From Saccharothrix sp. ST-888 (GTDB lineage Bacteria; Actinomycetota; Actinomycetes; Streptomycetales; Streptomycetaceae): a stretch of DNA of 64,000 nucleotides. A model generated the notes under the pieces. It was not told the DNA's origin and searched no databases. It saw only the letters and a program-made list of their open reading frames with translations. Shown here piece by piece: positions 1 through 8,998 of the stretch (positions are counted from its first letter, which is position 1; each line of letters opens with the position of its first letter). The DNA lies in contig NZ_JYJF01000003.1 of assembly GCF_000955975.1 (NCBI RefSeq), positions 124,001-188,000 on the forward strand, in the 5' to 3' direction. The translations under genes and the position numbers were made by a program.

Positions 1-89
1 AGCGCCGCCACCACGACCACGGCCAGCAGCGCCATCCACCACCGCCGTCCTCCGCGCGCCCGGCCGCCCTGCGGCGACGCGCTCCCCAT
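1..89 (-). CDS. Partial membrane protein, N-terminus only
   Basis: Read on the minus strand from an ATG at 89-87, about 29 codons are visible before the window edge. They encode a short Gly/Arg/Trp-containing head (GGRRWW) followed by a run of Leu, Ala and Val residues (MALLAVVVV), which looks like the first transmembrane segment or a signal anchor. It is transcribed away from the SLOG-like gene, so the 156-bp gap between them should hold divergent promoters. The rest of the gene lies outside the window, so no function can be given. The call rests only on codon bias and the hydrophobic N-terminus. Confidence 0.45.
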   Translation of the reverse strand, partial: MGSASPQGGRARGGRRWWMALLAVVVVAA

Positions 90-245
90 CGGCCCCTGCT
101 CCACCTCAACCCCCTCGGCTCGCAGCCATTCTGGCCGTGCGGACGGCGAGTTGGCAGGGGATTGACAACAACGGTCCGCAGTCGGGGCCCCGCACGCCCC
201 CGGGTATACGCTGGCGGCGGCACGGCCCGGATCACGAGGTGTTTG

Positions 246-719
246 ATGCGAGTCGGAATCATCGGGCACGAGGGGCTCTCGGATCTCTCGGAGATGCTCG
301 TCCGCGGTGAGATGTGGCGGTTGGTGACCGAGTACGGCGCCTACGAGCTGGTCGGGGTGACCTGTCTGGCCGAGGGCCCCGAGACCTGGTTCGCGCAGTC
401 GGTCCTCGGCCACGGCGGGAAGGTCGAGGTGATCGTCTCGGCCAGTGCGGGCCGGGCCGGTGCCTTCGACGCTCCCGGCAGCAGCCGTGCCGGACAGCGG
501 CTGCTGAACGAGGCCACCGCCGTCCACCGGCTGGCCCCCGTCGAGGCCGGCGGACTCGGGGACGACACCTGCCGGGCACTGGTCGGCATGGTCGACGAAC
601 TGCTCGCGGTCTGGGACGGGCAGCCGGGCAGCCAACCCGCGAGGGTGGTCGAGGCGGCCCGGCGCGCGGGCCTGTTCGTCCAGGTGATCTGGCCGGACGG
701 CTGCCAGAGCCCGGCGTAG
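246..719 (+). CDS. SLOG/LOG-like Rossmann nucleotide-binding protein
   Basis: This is a 157-residue protein. The ATG at 246 was chosen over an upstream in-frame start at 162 because GAGGTG lies just 5' of it and because the family signature starts there (VGIIGHEGLSD). Near the C-terminus the pattern DELLAVWDGQP, then VVEAARRAG and VIWPDG, resembles SLOG-superfamily proteins (DprA, YpsA, LOG). Those are Rossmann folds that bind nucleotides or nucleotide-derived ligands. No other domain or membrane segment is visible, so it should be cytoplasmic. The ligand and role are unknown. It precedes hisI by 109 bp on the same strand; whether they share a transcript is unclear. The family assignment is by eye and needs a profile search. 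Confidence 0.6.
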   Translation: MRVGIIGHEGLSDLSEMLVRGEMWRLVTEYGAYELVGVTCLAEGPETWFAQSVLGHGGKVEVIVSASAGRAGAFDAPGSSRAGQRLLNEATAVHRLAPVEAGGLGDDTCRALVGMVDELLAVWDGQPGSQPARVVEAARRAGLFVQVIWPDGCQSPA

Positions 720-828
720 CGCGGTCGTCCCGGAGCGCGGGGGACCGGACGGGCCGGCTCCCGCGCAGGTCCCCGCGTCCCGGCGAAGCCACCGCCGGCC
801 CACCCAGGCCACCTGCGAGAATGGCCGT

Positions 829-1203
829 ATGTCCACCACACCCGCCGCCCCCGGCAGCACCGCCCTGGCCGCCGAGATCGCCGCCCGCCTCAAGCGCTCG
901 TCCGACGGCCTGATCCCCGCCATCGCCCAGCAGTACGACACCGGCGAGGTGCTGATGCTCGGCTGGATGGACGACGAGGCGCTGCACCGCACCCTCACCA
1001 CCGGCCGCTGCACCTACTGGAGCCGCAGCCGGCAGGAGTACTGGGTCAAGGGCGACACCTCCGGGCACGTCCAGCACGTCAAGTCCGTTGCGCTGGACTG
1101 CGACGCCGACACCCTGCTGGTCCGGGTCGACCAGGTCGGCGCGGCCTGCCACACCGGGACCCGCACCTGCTTCGACACCGACGTCCTGCCGCTCGCTCGC
1201 TAA
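829..1203 (+). CDS. hisI: Phosphoribosyl-AMP cyclohydrolase
   Basis: HisI hydrolyses the N1-C6 bond of phosphoribosyl-AMP, the third step of histidine synthesis. The 124-residue protein has the usual length of the stand-alone enzyme (no HisE fusion). The core WSRSRQEYWVKGDTSGH is present. The metal-binding cluster is complete: Asp90, Asp92 and Asp94 (DCDAD) for Mg2+, and Cys91, Cys107 and Cys114 for Zn2+, which match the ligands known for the family. It ends 44 bp before trpE on the same strand, consistent with co-transcription of the last his gene with trpE as in other streptomycetes (from memory). The other his genes would lie to the left of the window. Confidence 0.96.
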   Translation: MSTTPAAPGSTALAAEIAARLKRSSDGLIPAIAQQYDTGEVLMLGWMDDEALHRTLTTGRCTYWSRSRQEYWVKGDTSGHVQHVKSVALDCDADTLLVRVDQVGAACHTGTRTCFDTDVLPLAR

Positions 1204-1247
1204 CCTCTTCCTCCGTCAGCCCCTGCTCACGAACGGTGAAGTACCCC

Positions 1248-2762
1248 ATGGACCTTGAGGCCTTCCGCAAGCTCGCCGTAGACACCCGGGTCATCCCGGT
1301 CACCCGCCGGCTCCTCGCGGACGGGCTCACGCCCATCGGCCTGTACCGCAGCCTGGCCGCCGAGCGTCCCGGCACCTTCCTGCTGGAGTCGGCCGAGCAG
1401 GGCCGGAGTTGGTCCAGGTACTCCTTCGTGGGCGTGCGCAGCGCCGCCGCGCTCACCGCGGACCGGGACGGCAACGCCCACTGGCACGGCACCCCGCCGG
1501 TCGGCATCCCCACCGACGGCGACCCGCTGGAGGTGCTCCGGGCCGCACTCGCCGCACTGCACACCCCGCGCGGCGCCGACGACGGCCTGCCGCCGCTCAC
1601 CGGCGGCCTGGTCGGCTACCTCGGCTACGACATCGTCCGCCGCCTGGAGAAGCTGCCCGACCGCACCCCGGACGACCTCGGGCTGCCCGAGCTCACCATG
1701 CTGCTCGCCACCGACCTCGCCGTGCTCGACCACTGGGACGGCTCGGTGGTGCTGATCGCCAACGCGGTCAACCACAACGACCTGGCCAGCGGCGTGGACG
1801 AGGCGTACGCGGACGCGGTGGCCCGGCTGGACGCGATGGAGGCCGACCTGCTGGAGCCGGTCGCCTCCGGGCTCGCCACCTTCACCCCGACCGCCGTCGA
1901 CGCCCACTCGCCGTTCGGCGGCGAGCCGTACGGGCGGGCCGTGGAGGAGATCAAGGAGCGGATCCGGGCCGGCGAGGCGTTCCAGGTGGTGGTCTCCCAG
2001 CGGTTCCAGGCCCCCTGCCCGGCCAGCGCGCTGGACGTGTACCGGGTGCTGCGCACCACCAACCCCAGCCCGTACATGTACCTCTTCCGCTTCCCCGGCC
2101 CGGACGGCACCGAGCAGGGCGGCTTCGACGTGGTCGGCTCCAGCCCCGAGGCGCTGGTCAAGGTGACCGACGGCGAGGCGATGGTGCACCCCATCGCGGG
2201 CACCAGGCACCGGGGCGCCACCCCGCACGAGGACGCCGAGCTGGCCGCCGAGCTGCTCGCGGACCCCAAGGAGCGGGCCGAGCACCTGATGCTGGTCGAC
2301 CTCGGCCGCAACGACCTGGGACGGGTCTGCACGCCCGGCACCGTCGAGGTGGTCGACTTCATGGCGATCGAGCGGTACAGCCACGTCATGCACATCGTGT
2401 CCACCGTCACCGGCGAGGTGGCCGAGGGGCGGACGGCCTTCGACGTGCTCTCCGCCTGTTTCCCGGCCGGGACGCTCTCGGGCGCGCCCAAGCCCCGGGC
2501 CATGCAGATCATCGAGGAGCTGGAACCCACCCGCCGCGGCCTGTACGGCGGCTGCGTCGGCTACCTCGACTTCGCGGGCGACGCCGACACCGCGATCGCG
2601 ATCCGGACCGCGGTGCTGCGCGACGGCACCGCGTACGTCCAGGCGGGCGCGGGTGTGGTCGCGGACTCGACGCCGGAGGGCGAGGACACCGAGTGCCGCA
2701 ACAAGGCCGCCGCCGTCCTGCGGGCCGTCGCCACCGCCAACACGCTGCGTACGCCGCGGTAG
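1248..2762 (+). CDS. trpE: Anthranilate synthase component I
   Basis: TrpE converts chorismate plus ammonia (supplied by a TrpG glutaminase) to anthranilate, the first committed step to tryptophan. The 504-residue protein carries the N-terminal LLES motif (residues 45-48), which in this family forms part of the tryptophan feedback site. The C-terminal chorismate-binding region includes PIAGTRHRG, LVDLGRNDLGRV and LSGAPKPRAM. I prefer the ATG at 1248, with GGTGAAG 6 bp upstream, to an in-frame GTG at 1236. No trpG is adjacent, so the glutaminase subunit must be encoded elsewhere. The hisI-trpE gap is too short for a classical tryptophan attenuator, and I see no run of Trp codons in it. Confidence 0.96.
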   Translation: MDLEAFRKLAVDTRVIPVTRRLLADGLTPIGLYRSLAAERPGTFLLESAEQGRSWSRYSFVGVRSAAALTADRDGNAHWHGTPPVGIPTDGDPLEVLRAALAALHTPRGADDGLPPLTGGLVGYLGYDIVRRLEKLPDRTPDDLGLPELTMLLATDLAVLDHWDGSVVLIANAVNHNDLASGVDEAYADAVARLDAMEADLLEPVASGLATFTPTAVDAHSPFGGEPYGRAVEEIKERIRAGEAFQVVVSQRFQAPCPASALDVYRVLRTTNPSPYMYLFRFPGPDGTEQGGFDVVGSSPEALVKVTDGEAMVHPIAGTRHRGATPHEDAELAAELLADPKERAEHLMLVDLGRNDLGRVCTPGTVEVVDFMAIERYSHVMHIVSTVTGEVAEGRTAFDVLSACFPAGTLSGAPKPRAMQIIEELEPTRRGLYGGCVGYLDFAGDADTAIAIRTAVLRDGTAYVQAGAGVVADSTPEGEDTECRNKAAAVLRAVATANTLRTPR

Positions 2763-2852
2763 CCGGCTCGCGGGCGAGTCCCGGGCGGGTGCGCGGCCGG
2801 TCGGTGCACCCCGGCCGACCGGCTCCGGTGTGCGGTCAGGGATAGTGGACGG

Positions 2853-3479
2853 GTGAGTGCTACTACATCGCCCGAGCCTGTCGTGTCCGCCGCCGCCGAG
2901 CGCAGGGGCGGGCGGCGCAGCCTGGGGCTGATGCTGCTGCTGACCGCCGTGGGGGCGGTCCTGGTGCTGACCGCCGTGGGGCGGACCTGGGCCGAGGGCC
3001 ACCTTCCGGCCAAGATGGAGGTCTCGGTCACCGGTAGCGCGATCTCCGGTCTGCCGGGCGGGCTGACCCTGGCGGTGATGGCCGCGGCCGTGGCGGTGTT
3101 CGCCGTCCGGGGCCTCGGGCGGATCGTGGTCGGCGTGCTGGCGGCGCTCGCCGGAGCCGGGGTGGCCCTCGCCGCCGCCCTCGGCGCCTCGGACACCTCG
3201 GCCCTGGACGCGGAGGCGGCCCGCAAGCTGGCGCTGGTGAGCGCGCAGGCCGAGCTGCCCAGCCACACCGCCTGGCCCTGGGTGGCCGTGGCCGGTGGCG
3301 TGCTGCTGGCGCTGGCCGGGCTGCTGACCGTACGGTCCGGCCGGGACTGGCCCGCGATGGGCGCCCGCTACGAGGCGCCGGCCGGCCGGTCGCAGGCCGG
3401 GCGGAAGCAGGCGAAGCCCGCCGGGACGCCGGCCGAGCTGTGGCAGGCGCTGGACCGTGGCGAGGATCCCACCGATTGA
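2853..3479 (+). CDS. Trp-region conserved membrane protein (TIGR02234-like)
   Basis: This 208-residue protein starts at GTG 2853. It has about four hydrophobic helices: residues 25-45, 65-85, 88-108 and 130-150. The C-terminal tail is basic and polar (GRSQAGRKQAKPAG). Its position between trpE and trpC, length and helix pattern match the actinobacterial family named trp region conserved hypothetical membrane protein (Trp_oprn_chp). The function is unknown; the family is recognised by its constant association with trp genes. It starts 90 bp after trpE and is followed by two more small membrane proteins, which suggests one transcript from hisI or trpE through to about 4.4 kb. Confidence 0.8.
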   Translation: MSATTSPEPVVSAAAERRGGRRSLGLMLLLTAVGAVLVLTAVGRTWAEGHLPAKMEVSVTGSAISGLPGGLTLAVMAAAVAVFAVRGLGRIVVGVLAALAGAGVALAAALGASDTSALDAEAARKLALVSAQAELPSHTAWPWVAVAGGVLLALAGLLTVRSGRDWPAMGARYEAPAGRSQAGRKQAKPAGTPAELWQALDRGEDPTD

Positions 3480-3592
3480 TTGCCGCCCCCGCTTGGGTTC
3501 GTCTGTGAGGGCCCGGCACAATGGATGACGTCAACCCACCGGGCGCCCCTCGGACACCCGGCCGGGCCCCGGAGACTCAAGGAGCACCATCA

Positions 3593-3850
3593 ATGTCGGC
3601 ATCAGCGCGCGCAGCGCACGGCCACACTCCCGCCGCCTGGACCGGCGTGACCATCGCCTTCATCGGTTTCATGATCAGCGGCGTGGCCATGATCCTCCCG
3701 AACGTGCTGCTCGTCTGGGCCGGGTTCGTGGTCGTCGTGGTCGGCGGCGTGGTCGGCAAGGCCATGCAGATGGCGGGCATGGGCAAGCAGCCGAGCCGGC
3801 ACCAGGCCCAGGTTGCCACCGAGAAGCCGGCTGCGGTCTCCGTCTCCTGA
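3593..3850 (+). CDS. HGxxPAAW-motif small membrane protein
   Basis: This is an 85-residue protein with the conserved HGHTPAAWTGV motif at residues 9-19. Two hydrophobic segments follow (IAFIGFMISGVAMILP and VLLVWAGFVVVVVGGVVG), then a polar tail. I recognise it as the HGxxPAAW family found in streptomycete trp regions; its function is not known. The ATG at 3593 is preceded by AAGGAGCACC, a good ribosome-binding site, so a longer in-frame start at 3521 is unlikely. The two helices form a likely hairpin in the inner membrane with a short loop. Confidence 0.8.
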   Translation: MSASARAAHGHTPAAWTGVTIAFIGFMISGVAMILPNVLLVWAGFVVVVVGGVVGKAMQMAGMGKQPSRHQAQVATEKPAAVSVS

Positions 3851-3965
3851 CGGCTCGAGATCATCGAACGGCGGGCGCACCACGCCCGCCGTTTCCGTGT
3901 TCCGCCACGCCCGCAGCCCCCTCGGTACGGGGCCGCGACGGCGTTCGCACGGCAGAATCACGGGG

Positions 3966-4424
3966 GTGAAAGCGATTCCCGCCCAGCCCGAGCCGTCCGC
4001 GCCCGCGCCGCAGCCGTCCGTCCTGCGGCGGCTGAGCCGGCCGCTGGCCGCGCTGGCGGCTGTCGCCATCCCGACCGCGTACGTGGGGGCGGTGGACCCG
4101 AACGCGGCCGGCCACTACCCGACCTGCCCGGTGCTCCGGGCGACCGGCTGGTGGTGCCCGGGGTGCGGGGGGCTGCGCTGTGTGCACGCGCTGACCCGGG
4201 GGGACCTGACCACGGCGGGCCACGACAACCTGCTGGTGCTGCTGCTCGCGGGGGTGCTGGGTCTGCTCTGGCTGCGCTGGCTCTGGGCCGCGCTGACCGG
4301 CGGGCGGGCGCCGAGGATCAGCATCGGCTCCGGTGGAGCGGTCGGGCTGACCGTGCTCCTGGTGGTCTTCACGGTGATCCGCAACCTGCCGATCGGCGCG
4401 GGGCTGGCCCCACCGGTGGTCTGA
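3966..4424 (+). CDS. DUF2752 small membrane protein
   Basis: The 152-residue protein starts at GTG 3966, with an acidic/proline-rich head and then two or three transmembrane helices. The diagnostic DUF2752 motif is CPGCGGLRCVHAL, with Cys64 and Cys67 and a further Cys54 upstream (PTCP). Two predicted helices follow (LLVLLLAGVLGLLWLRWLW and VGLTVLLVVFTVIRNLP). DUF2752 proteins are small, widespread inner-membrane proteins of unknown function. The CxxC pair suggests metal or thiol chemistry at the membrane face, which is inference only. It ends 156 bp before the trpC leader ORF. Confidence 0.8.
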   Translation: MKAIPAQPEPSAPAPQPSVLRRLSRPLAALAAVAIPTAYVGAVDPNAAGHYPTCPVLRATGWWCPGCGGLRCVHALTRGDLTTAGHDNLLVLLLAGVLGLLWLRWLWAALTGGRAPRISIGSGGAVGLTVLLVVFTVIRNLPIGAGLAPPVV

Positions 4425-4580
4425 CCGGTTCGGGGGGCCCACAGCCCGCGCAGCGTGCCGGGATCAGGCCGCTGAGCAGGGCGAACGGCGCGTGTGCCGG
4501 TCCGCTCCGCGAGACGCACGCCGGACTGATGCAGTTCGCGCCCCCTGCGCCCGATACCATCGAAGAGCCGATGGAGTCGG

Positions 4581-4673
4581 ATGCGCACAGGATCCTCACC
4601 GTTCCGTGCTAATCCCACCCGCGGCCTTGACTGGATCGGCCAGGCCGGAGGGCCGTTCGTCCTCCGGCGCTAG
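4581..4673 (+). CDS. Candidate leader peptide ORF upstream of trpC
   Basis: A 30-codon ORF lies in the 288-bp gap before trpC: ATG at 4581, stop TAG at 4671. It has a single Trp codon (TGG in GLDWIG, residue 18) about a dozen bases before a hairpin (4644-4668) that overlaps the end of the ORF. The layout resembles a transcription attenuator, but one Trp codon is weak and no T-run follows. AGAGCC lies just upstream as a poor ribosome-binding site. As I recall, S. coelicolor trpC and trpBA respond to growth rate rather than to tryptophan repression, so this could equally be chance. Low confidence as a translated peptide. Confidence 0.3.
   Translation: MRTGSSPFRANPTRGLDWIGQAGGPFVLRR
4644..4668 (+). 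promoter_or_regulatory. Hairpin in the trpC 5' region, possible attenuator
   Basis: The arms GCCGGAGG (4644-4651) and CCTCCGGC (4661-4668) pair perfectly over 8 bp with a 9-nt loop. There is no T-tract after it. CGGCC at 4637-4641 could pair with GGCCG at 4675-4679 as an alternative structure. The hairpin lies 45 bp before the trpC start. Confidence 0.35.
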
Positions 4674-4712
4674 CCGGCCGAATTCCTAGCAGAGAATGAT
4701 GGGGGCGCTCTC

Positions 4713-5525
4713 GTGAGTGTGCTCGACGAGATCATCGACGGGGTCCGGCAGGACCTCGCCGAGCGACAGGCCAGGGTCTCCCTGGACGAGCTCAAGGAGC
4801 TGGCCGCCAAGGCGCCCGACGCCAAGGACGGCGTGGCCGCACTGCGCGGCGACGGCGTGCGGGTGATCTGCGAGGTCAAGCGCTCCAGCCCGTCCAAGGG
4901 CGCGCTGGCGGCGATCGCCGACCCGGCCGCCCTGGCGCTCGACTACGCGGCGGGCGGTGCGGCGGCGATCAGCGTGCTGACCGAGCAGCGCCGCTTCGGC
5001 GGCTCCCTCGCCGACCTGGACGCCGTCCGGGCCGCGGTGGACACCCCGATCCTCCGGAAGGACTTCATCGTCACCGCCTACCAGCTCTGGGAGGCCCGCG
5101 CCCACGGCGCCGACCTCGCGCTGCTGATCGTGGCGGCCCTGGACCAGCCGGCCCTGGTCTCGCTCATCGAGCGGGCCGAGTCGATCGGGCTGACCCCGCT
5201 GGTCGAGGTGCACGACGAGGAGGAGATCGCCCGCGCGGTGGACGCCGGAGCGAAGATCATCGGCGTCAACGCCCGCAACCTCAAGACCCTCGAGGTGGAC
5301 CGCAACACCTTCGGCAACGTGGTGGACGCCATCCCGGACCACGTCGTCAAGGTGGCCGAGTCCGGTGTCCGCGGCCCGCACGACCTGATCGCCTACGCCA
5401 ACCTCGGCGCGGACGCGGTCCTGGTCGGCGAGTCGCTGGTGACCGGCAAGGACCCGAAGACGGCCGTCGCCGACCTGGTCGCGGCCGGTGCCCACCCGGC
5501 GCTGCGCAACAACGGACGGGGCTGA
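4713..5525 (+). CDS. trpC: Indole-3-glycerol phosphate synthase
   Basis: TrpC closes the indole ring, turning CdRP into indole-3-glycerol phosphate with loss of CO2 and water. The 270-residue (beta/alpha)8 protein is stand-alone, without a TrpF fusion. Catalytic residues are visible: Glu54 and Lys56 in CEVKRSSPSKG, and Lys116 in ILRKDFIV. The phosphate-binding end has VAESGVRG and VLVGESLV. The start is the GTG at 4713 (MSVLDEI), preceded by a G-rich stretch (GGGGGC). It is the first gene of the trpC-trpM-trpB-trpA run, all on the plus strand. The trpD and trpF genes are not in the window. Confidence 0.97.
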   Translation: MSVLDEIIDGVRQDLAERQARVSLDELKELAAKAPDAKDGVAALRGDGVRVICEVKRSSPSKGALAAIADPAALALDYAAGGAAAISVLTEQRRFGGSLADLDAVRAAVDTPILRKDFIVTAYQLWEARAHGADLALLIVAALDQPALVSLIERAESIGLTPLVEVHDEEEIARAVDAGAKIIGVNARNLKTLEVDRNTFGNVVDAIPDHVVKVAESGVRGPHDLIAYANLGADAVLVGESLVTGKDPKTAVADLVAAGAHPALRNNGRG

Positions 5526-5534
5526 CCCGCAGCC

Positions 5535-5684
5535 ATGTCACTCGCCACCCGACTCGCCCCGGGCTGCCGCCCGCGCGGCTGCCGGGCGCCCGCACGCCGG
5601 GTGCTGGGGCGGCGGGTGCGGTACGTGATCGGCTGCGAGCCCGGGCAGGTGCAGGGCCGTCGATGGCGCAGGACGTCCGGCTGA
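5535..5684 (+). CDS. trpM: Small tryptophan-locus protein TrpM
   Basis: This 49-codon ORF is too short for most gene finders. It starts at ATG 5535, 10 bp after the trpC stop, and ends at TGA 5684, 52 bp before trpB. The product is strongly basic and Cys/Arg-rich (CRPRGCRAPARRVLGRRVRY, then VIGCEPGQVQGRRWRR) with no membrane segment. A small gene at exactly this place, trpX or trpM in the S. coelicolor trpCXBA cluster, has been reported to modulate tryptophan supply, growth and antibiotic production (from memory). Position and the Arg/Cys pattern support the assignment; I could not align it. Confidence 0.72.
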   Translation: MSLATRLAPGCRPRGCRAPARRVLGRRVRYVIGCEPGQVQGRRWRRTSG

Positions 5685-5736
5685 ACAGGCCGCTCACGAC
5701 GTCATCGCAAGCCATCTCTTCACAAGGACGTACCGC

Positions 5737-6962
<1,226 letters not shown>

Positions 6963-6966
<4 letters not shown>

Positions 6967-7778
6967 CCATGGCTTCGAAGCTCAGTGCGGCCCTGGCCGC
7001 GGCCAAGGCCGAGAACCGCGCCGCGCTGATCGGCTACCTCCCGGCCGGGTTCCCGACGATCCGGGGCGGGATCGAGGCCGTCAACGCCCTCGTCGAGGGC
7101 GGCTGCGACATCGTCGAGATCGGCCTGCCGCACTCCGACCCGGTGCTGGACGGTCCGACCATCCAGACCGCCGACGACATCGCGCTGCGCGGTGGCGTCC
7201 GGATCAAGGACGTGCTGCACACCGTCGCCGAGGTGGCCGCCGCCCACCCCGGGGCCGCGGTGCTGGTGATGACGTACTGGAACCCGGTCGACCGCTACGG
7301 TGTGGCGCGCTTCGCCGCCGACCTGGCCGCCGCCGGGGGCGCGGGCTGCATCCTGCCCGACCTCCCGGTCGAGGAGTCCGAGGAGTGGCGCAAGGCGGCG
7401 GGCGAGCACGGTCTGGACACCGTCTTCGTGGTCGCCCCCAGCAGCAAGGACGCCCGGCTGGCCGAGGTCACGGCGGCGGGCTCCGGCTTCGTCTACGCGG
7501 CCGCCGTGATGGGCGTGACCGGCACCCGGACCCAGGTCGGCAACCTGGCCGAGGACCTGGTCGCCCGCACCCGGGCCACCACCGACCTGCCGGTCTGCGT
7601 CGGCCTCGGCGTCTCCACCCCGGCCCAGGCCGCGGAGGTGGCCGCCTTCGCGGACGGTGTGATCGTCGGCTCCGCCTTCGTCCAGCGGATCCTGGACGCC
7701 GACGGCGACCAGGCCGCGGCGCTGGCAGCGGTCCGCACCCTCGCGGGTGAGCTGGCGGAGGGCGTCCGCCGCCGCTGA
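6963..7778 (+). CDS. trpA: Tryptophan synthase alpha subunit
   Basis: TrpA cleaves indole-3-glycerol phosphate to indole and glyceraldehyde 3-phosphate and passes indole to TrpB. It is a 271-residue TIM-barrel protein. The catalytic acids are Glu52 (VEIGLP) and Asp63 (VLDGP), matching E. coli Glu49 and Asp60. The phosphate site includes GLGVSTPAQA and VIVGSAFV. The GTG at 6963 overlaps the trpB stop (GTGA), the usual coupled arrangement; an ATG two codons later (6969) is an alternative start. It is the last gene of the trp run and is followed at once by a strong terminator. Confidence 0.97.
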
Positions 7779-7790
7779 CGGCTCTGCTCC

Positions 7791-7828
7791 CGACGGCCCG
7801 TCACCTCTTCGGAGGTGGCGGGCCGTCG
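7791..7828 (+). terminator. Strong UUCG-loop terminator after trpA
   Basis: The arms at 7791-7807 and 7812-7828 are complementary over 17 bp (one G-U pair) and are closed by the very stable TTCG tetraloop at 7808-7811. It lies 13 bp after the trpA stop. As is common in streptomycetes, there is no clear T-run. Confidence 0.9.
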
Positions 7829-7986
7829 TGCGTACGCATGCCGATGAACCCGTACGGGTGAAGACTCGGCCGCTCACGCATCGGTGGCGATTGACCGGCG
7901 TTGAGTGGAGGGACCACTCTGCGGTGTCGTCCGCTCTGCGTGGTTCGTGCACCGTTCACGTGTGACTGCTGTGAGGGAGCAAGCCT

Positions 7987-8226
7987 GTGCCGTGCCTCCA
8001 ACGCGCCGTACTCCTGCGGGCCGCCGTCGCCGCGCTGACGCTCTGCGCGGCCCTCGGTGTGGAGGCCGCCGTCGGGCACGCACTGGCCGCGCGGGGCGCG
8101 GAGCGGGCCGAGCGGGACGCGTACGTGTGCAGCGAGGCGGCCCGGTCGGCGACCGCGCTGCACACCGGCGCCGCGCACGCCGCCGGGCGCCCGGCGGCGA
8201 CCAGGGCCGGGCGCTGCGAGCGGTAG
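7987..8226 (+). CDS. Small hypothetical exported or anchored protein
   Basis: This 79-residue ORF starts at GTG 7987, with GTGAGGGAG just upstream as ribosome-binding site. Residues 5-30 (RAVLLRAAVAALTLCAALGVEAAVG) form one hydrophobic, signal-like segment. The remainder is Ala/Arg-rich with two Cys residues (YVCSEA and the C-terminal RCER). No family is recognised. It stands alone between the trpA terminator and the MauE-like gene. Codon bias and the ribosome-binding site support it, but a non-coding alternative cannot be excluded. Confidence 0.5.
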   Translation: MPCLQRAVLLRAAVAALTLCAALGVEAAVGHALAARGAERAERDAYVCSEAARSATALHTGAAHAAGRPAATRAGRCER

Positions 8227-8406
8227 GAGTCGGCGGGCCCGGCGCGCCCGAGCTCCGGTACCGGCCCGAGGGGCCTCGAACAGATCGGACATCAGCTCAC
8301 CAGACGTCACTCAATCGGCGTAACGTGCGAATGTGGAGGAACCCTCATTCATCCCCTACGGTTCATCAGGAAGCGTGAGCGGGAGCCAGAACGAGGGAGA
8401 GACCCG

Positions 8407-8928
8407 ATGGCCAGTCAGACGGTCGAGTCGCCGGCCGGCATCGGCCCGGCGCTGCGCCGGGTGGTGGACGGCCCGGCGGCGGAGTGGGCCGGCCTCGCCG
8501 TCCGGCTCGCCCTCGCGGCGGTCTGGGGGTGGGCCGGGCTGGCGAAGATCTCCGATCCGGCCGAGGCGGCCCAGGCCGTCCGGGCGTACGAGATCCTGCC
8601 GGAGTCCCTGGTCAAGCCGGTCGGTTACGGGCTGCCGTTCCTCGAGGTGGCCGTCGCGCTGCTGCTGGTGATCGGCCTCGGCGTGCGTGCGGTCGCCGTG
8701 GTCTCCGCCGTGCTGCTGCTCACCTTCATCGGCGGGATCAGCTCCGCGTGGGCGCGCGGTATCTCGATCGACTGCGGCTGTTTCGGCGGCGGCGGCGCGG
8801 TCGACGCCTCGAAGACCGAGTACCTGCAGGAGATCCTGCGGGACTGCGGCTTCCTGCTGCTCGCCGCCTGGCTGGTGTTCCGGCCGCGTACCAAGCTCTC
8901 GGCCGACGCCTGGCTGGCCGCCGCGTAG
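8407..8928 (+). CDS. MauE/DoxX-type membrane redox protein
   Basis: This 173-residue inner-membrane protein has four predicted helices: residues about 28-48, 70-92, 94-114 and 145-165. It has the MauE-family features: WAGLAKISDP after helix 1 and a Cys pair Cys123-x-Cys125 in IDCGCFGGGG before the last helix. MauE-like proteins are thought to help disulfide or electron transfer for exported proteins, in a role parallel to DsbB or DsbD. It starts at ATG 8407 after GAGGGAGAG. The next gene, 70 bp on, is a membrane-anchored DsbA-like thioredoxin, so the two probably act as a pair in cell-surface thiol chemistry (inference from context). Confidence 0.85.
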   Translation: MASQTVESPAGIGPALRRVVDGPAAEWAGLAVRLALAAVWGWAGLAKISDPAEAAQAVRAYEILPESLVKPVGYGLPFLEVAVALLLVIGLGVRAVAVVSAVLLLTFIGGISSAWARGISIDCGCFGGGGAVDASKTEYLQEILRDCGFLLLAAWLVFRPRTKLSADAWLAAA

Positions 8929-8998
8929 TACCGGCCCGGTGCCAGTCGGCCCCGTACCCCTCGACCGACACCCGACCTCCACTTTGGACACAGCACGT

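Noticed and set aside
162..210. TTGACA (162-167) with TATACG (205-210) as a promoter for the SLOG-like gene
   Set aside because: The spacing is 37 bp, far from the 16-19 bp needed. Each element may be chance.
1227..3521. 764-codon open frame antisense to trpE and its neighbours
   Set aside because: Repetitive Gly/Arg/Val/His composition and full overlap with trpE and the following membrane gene.
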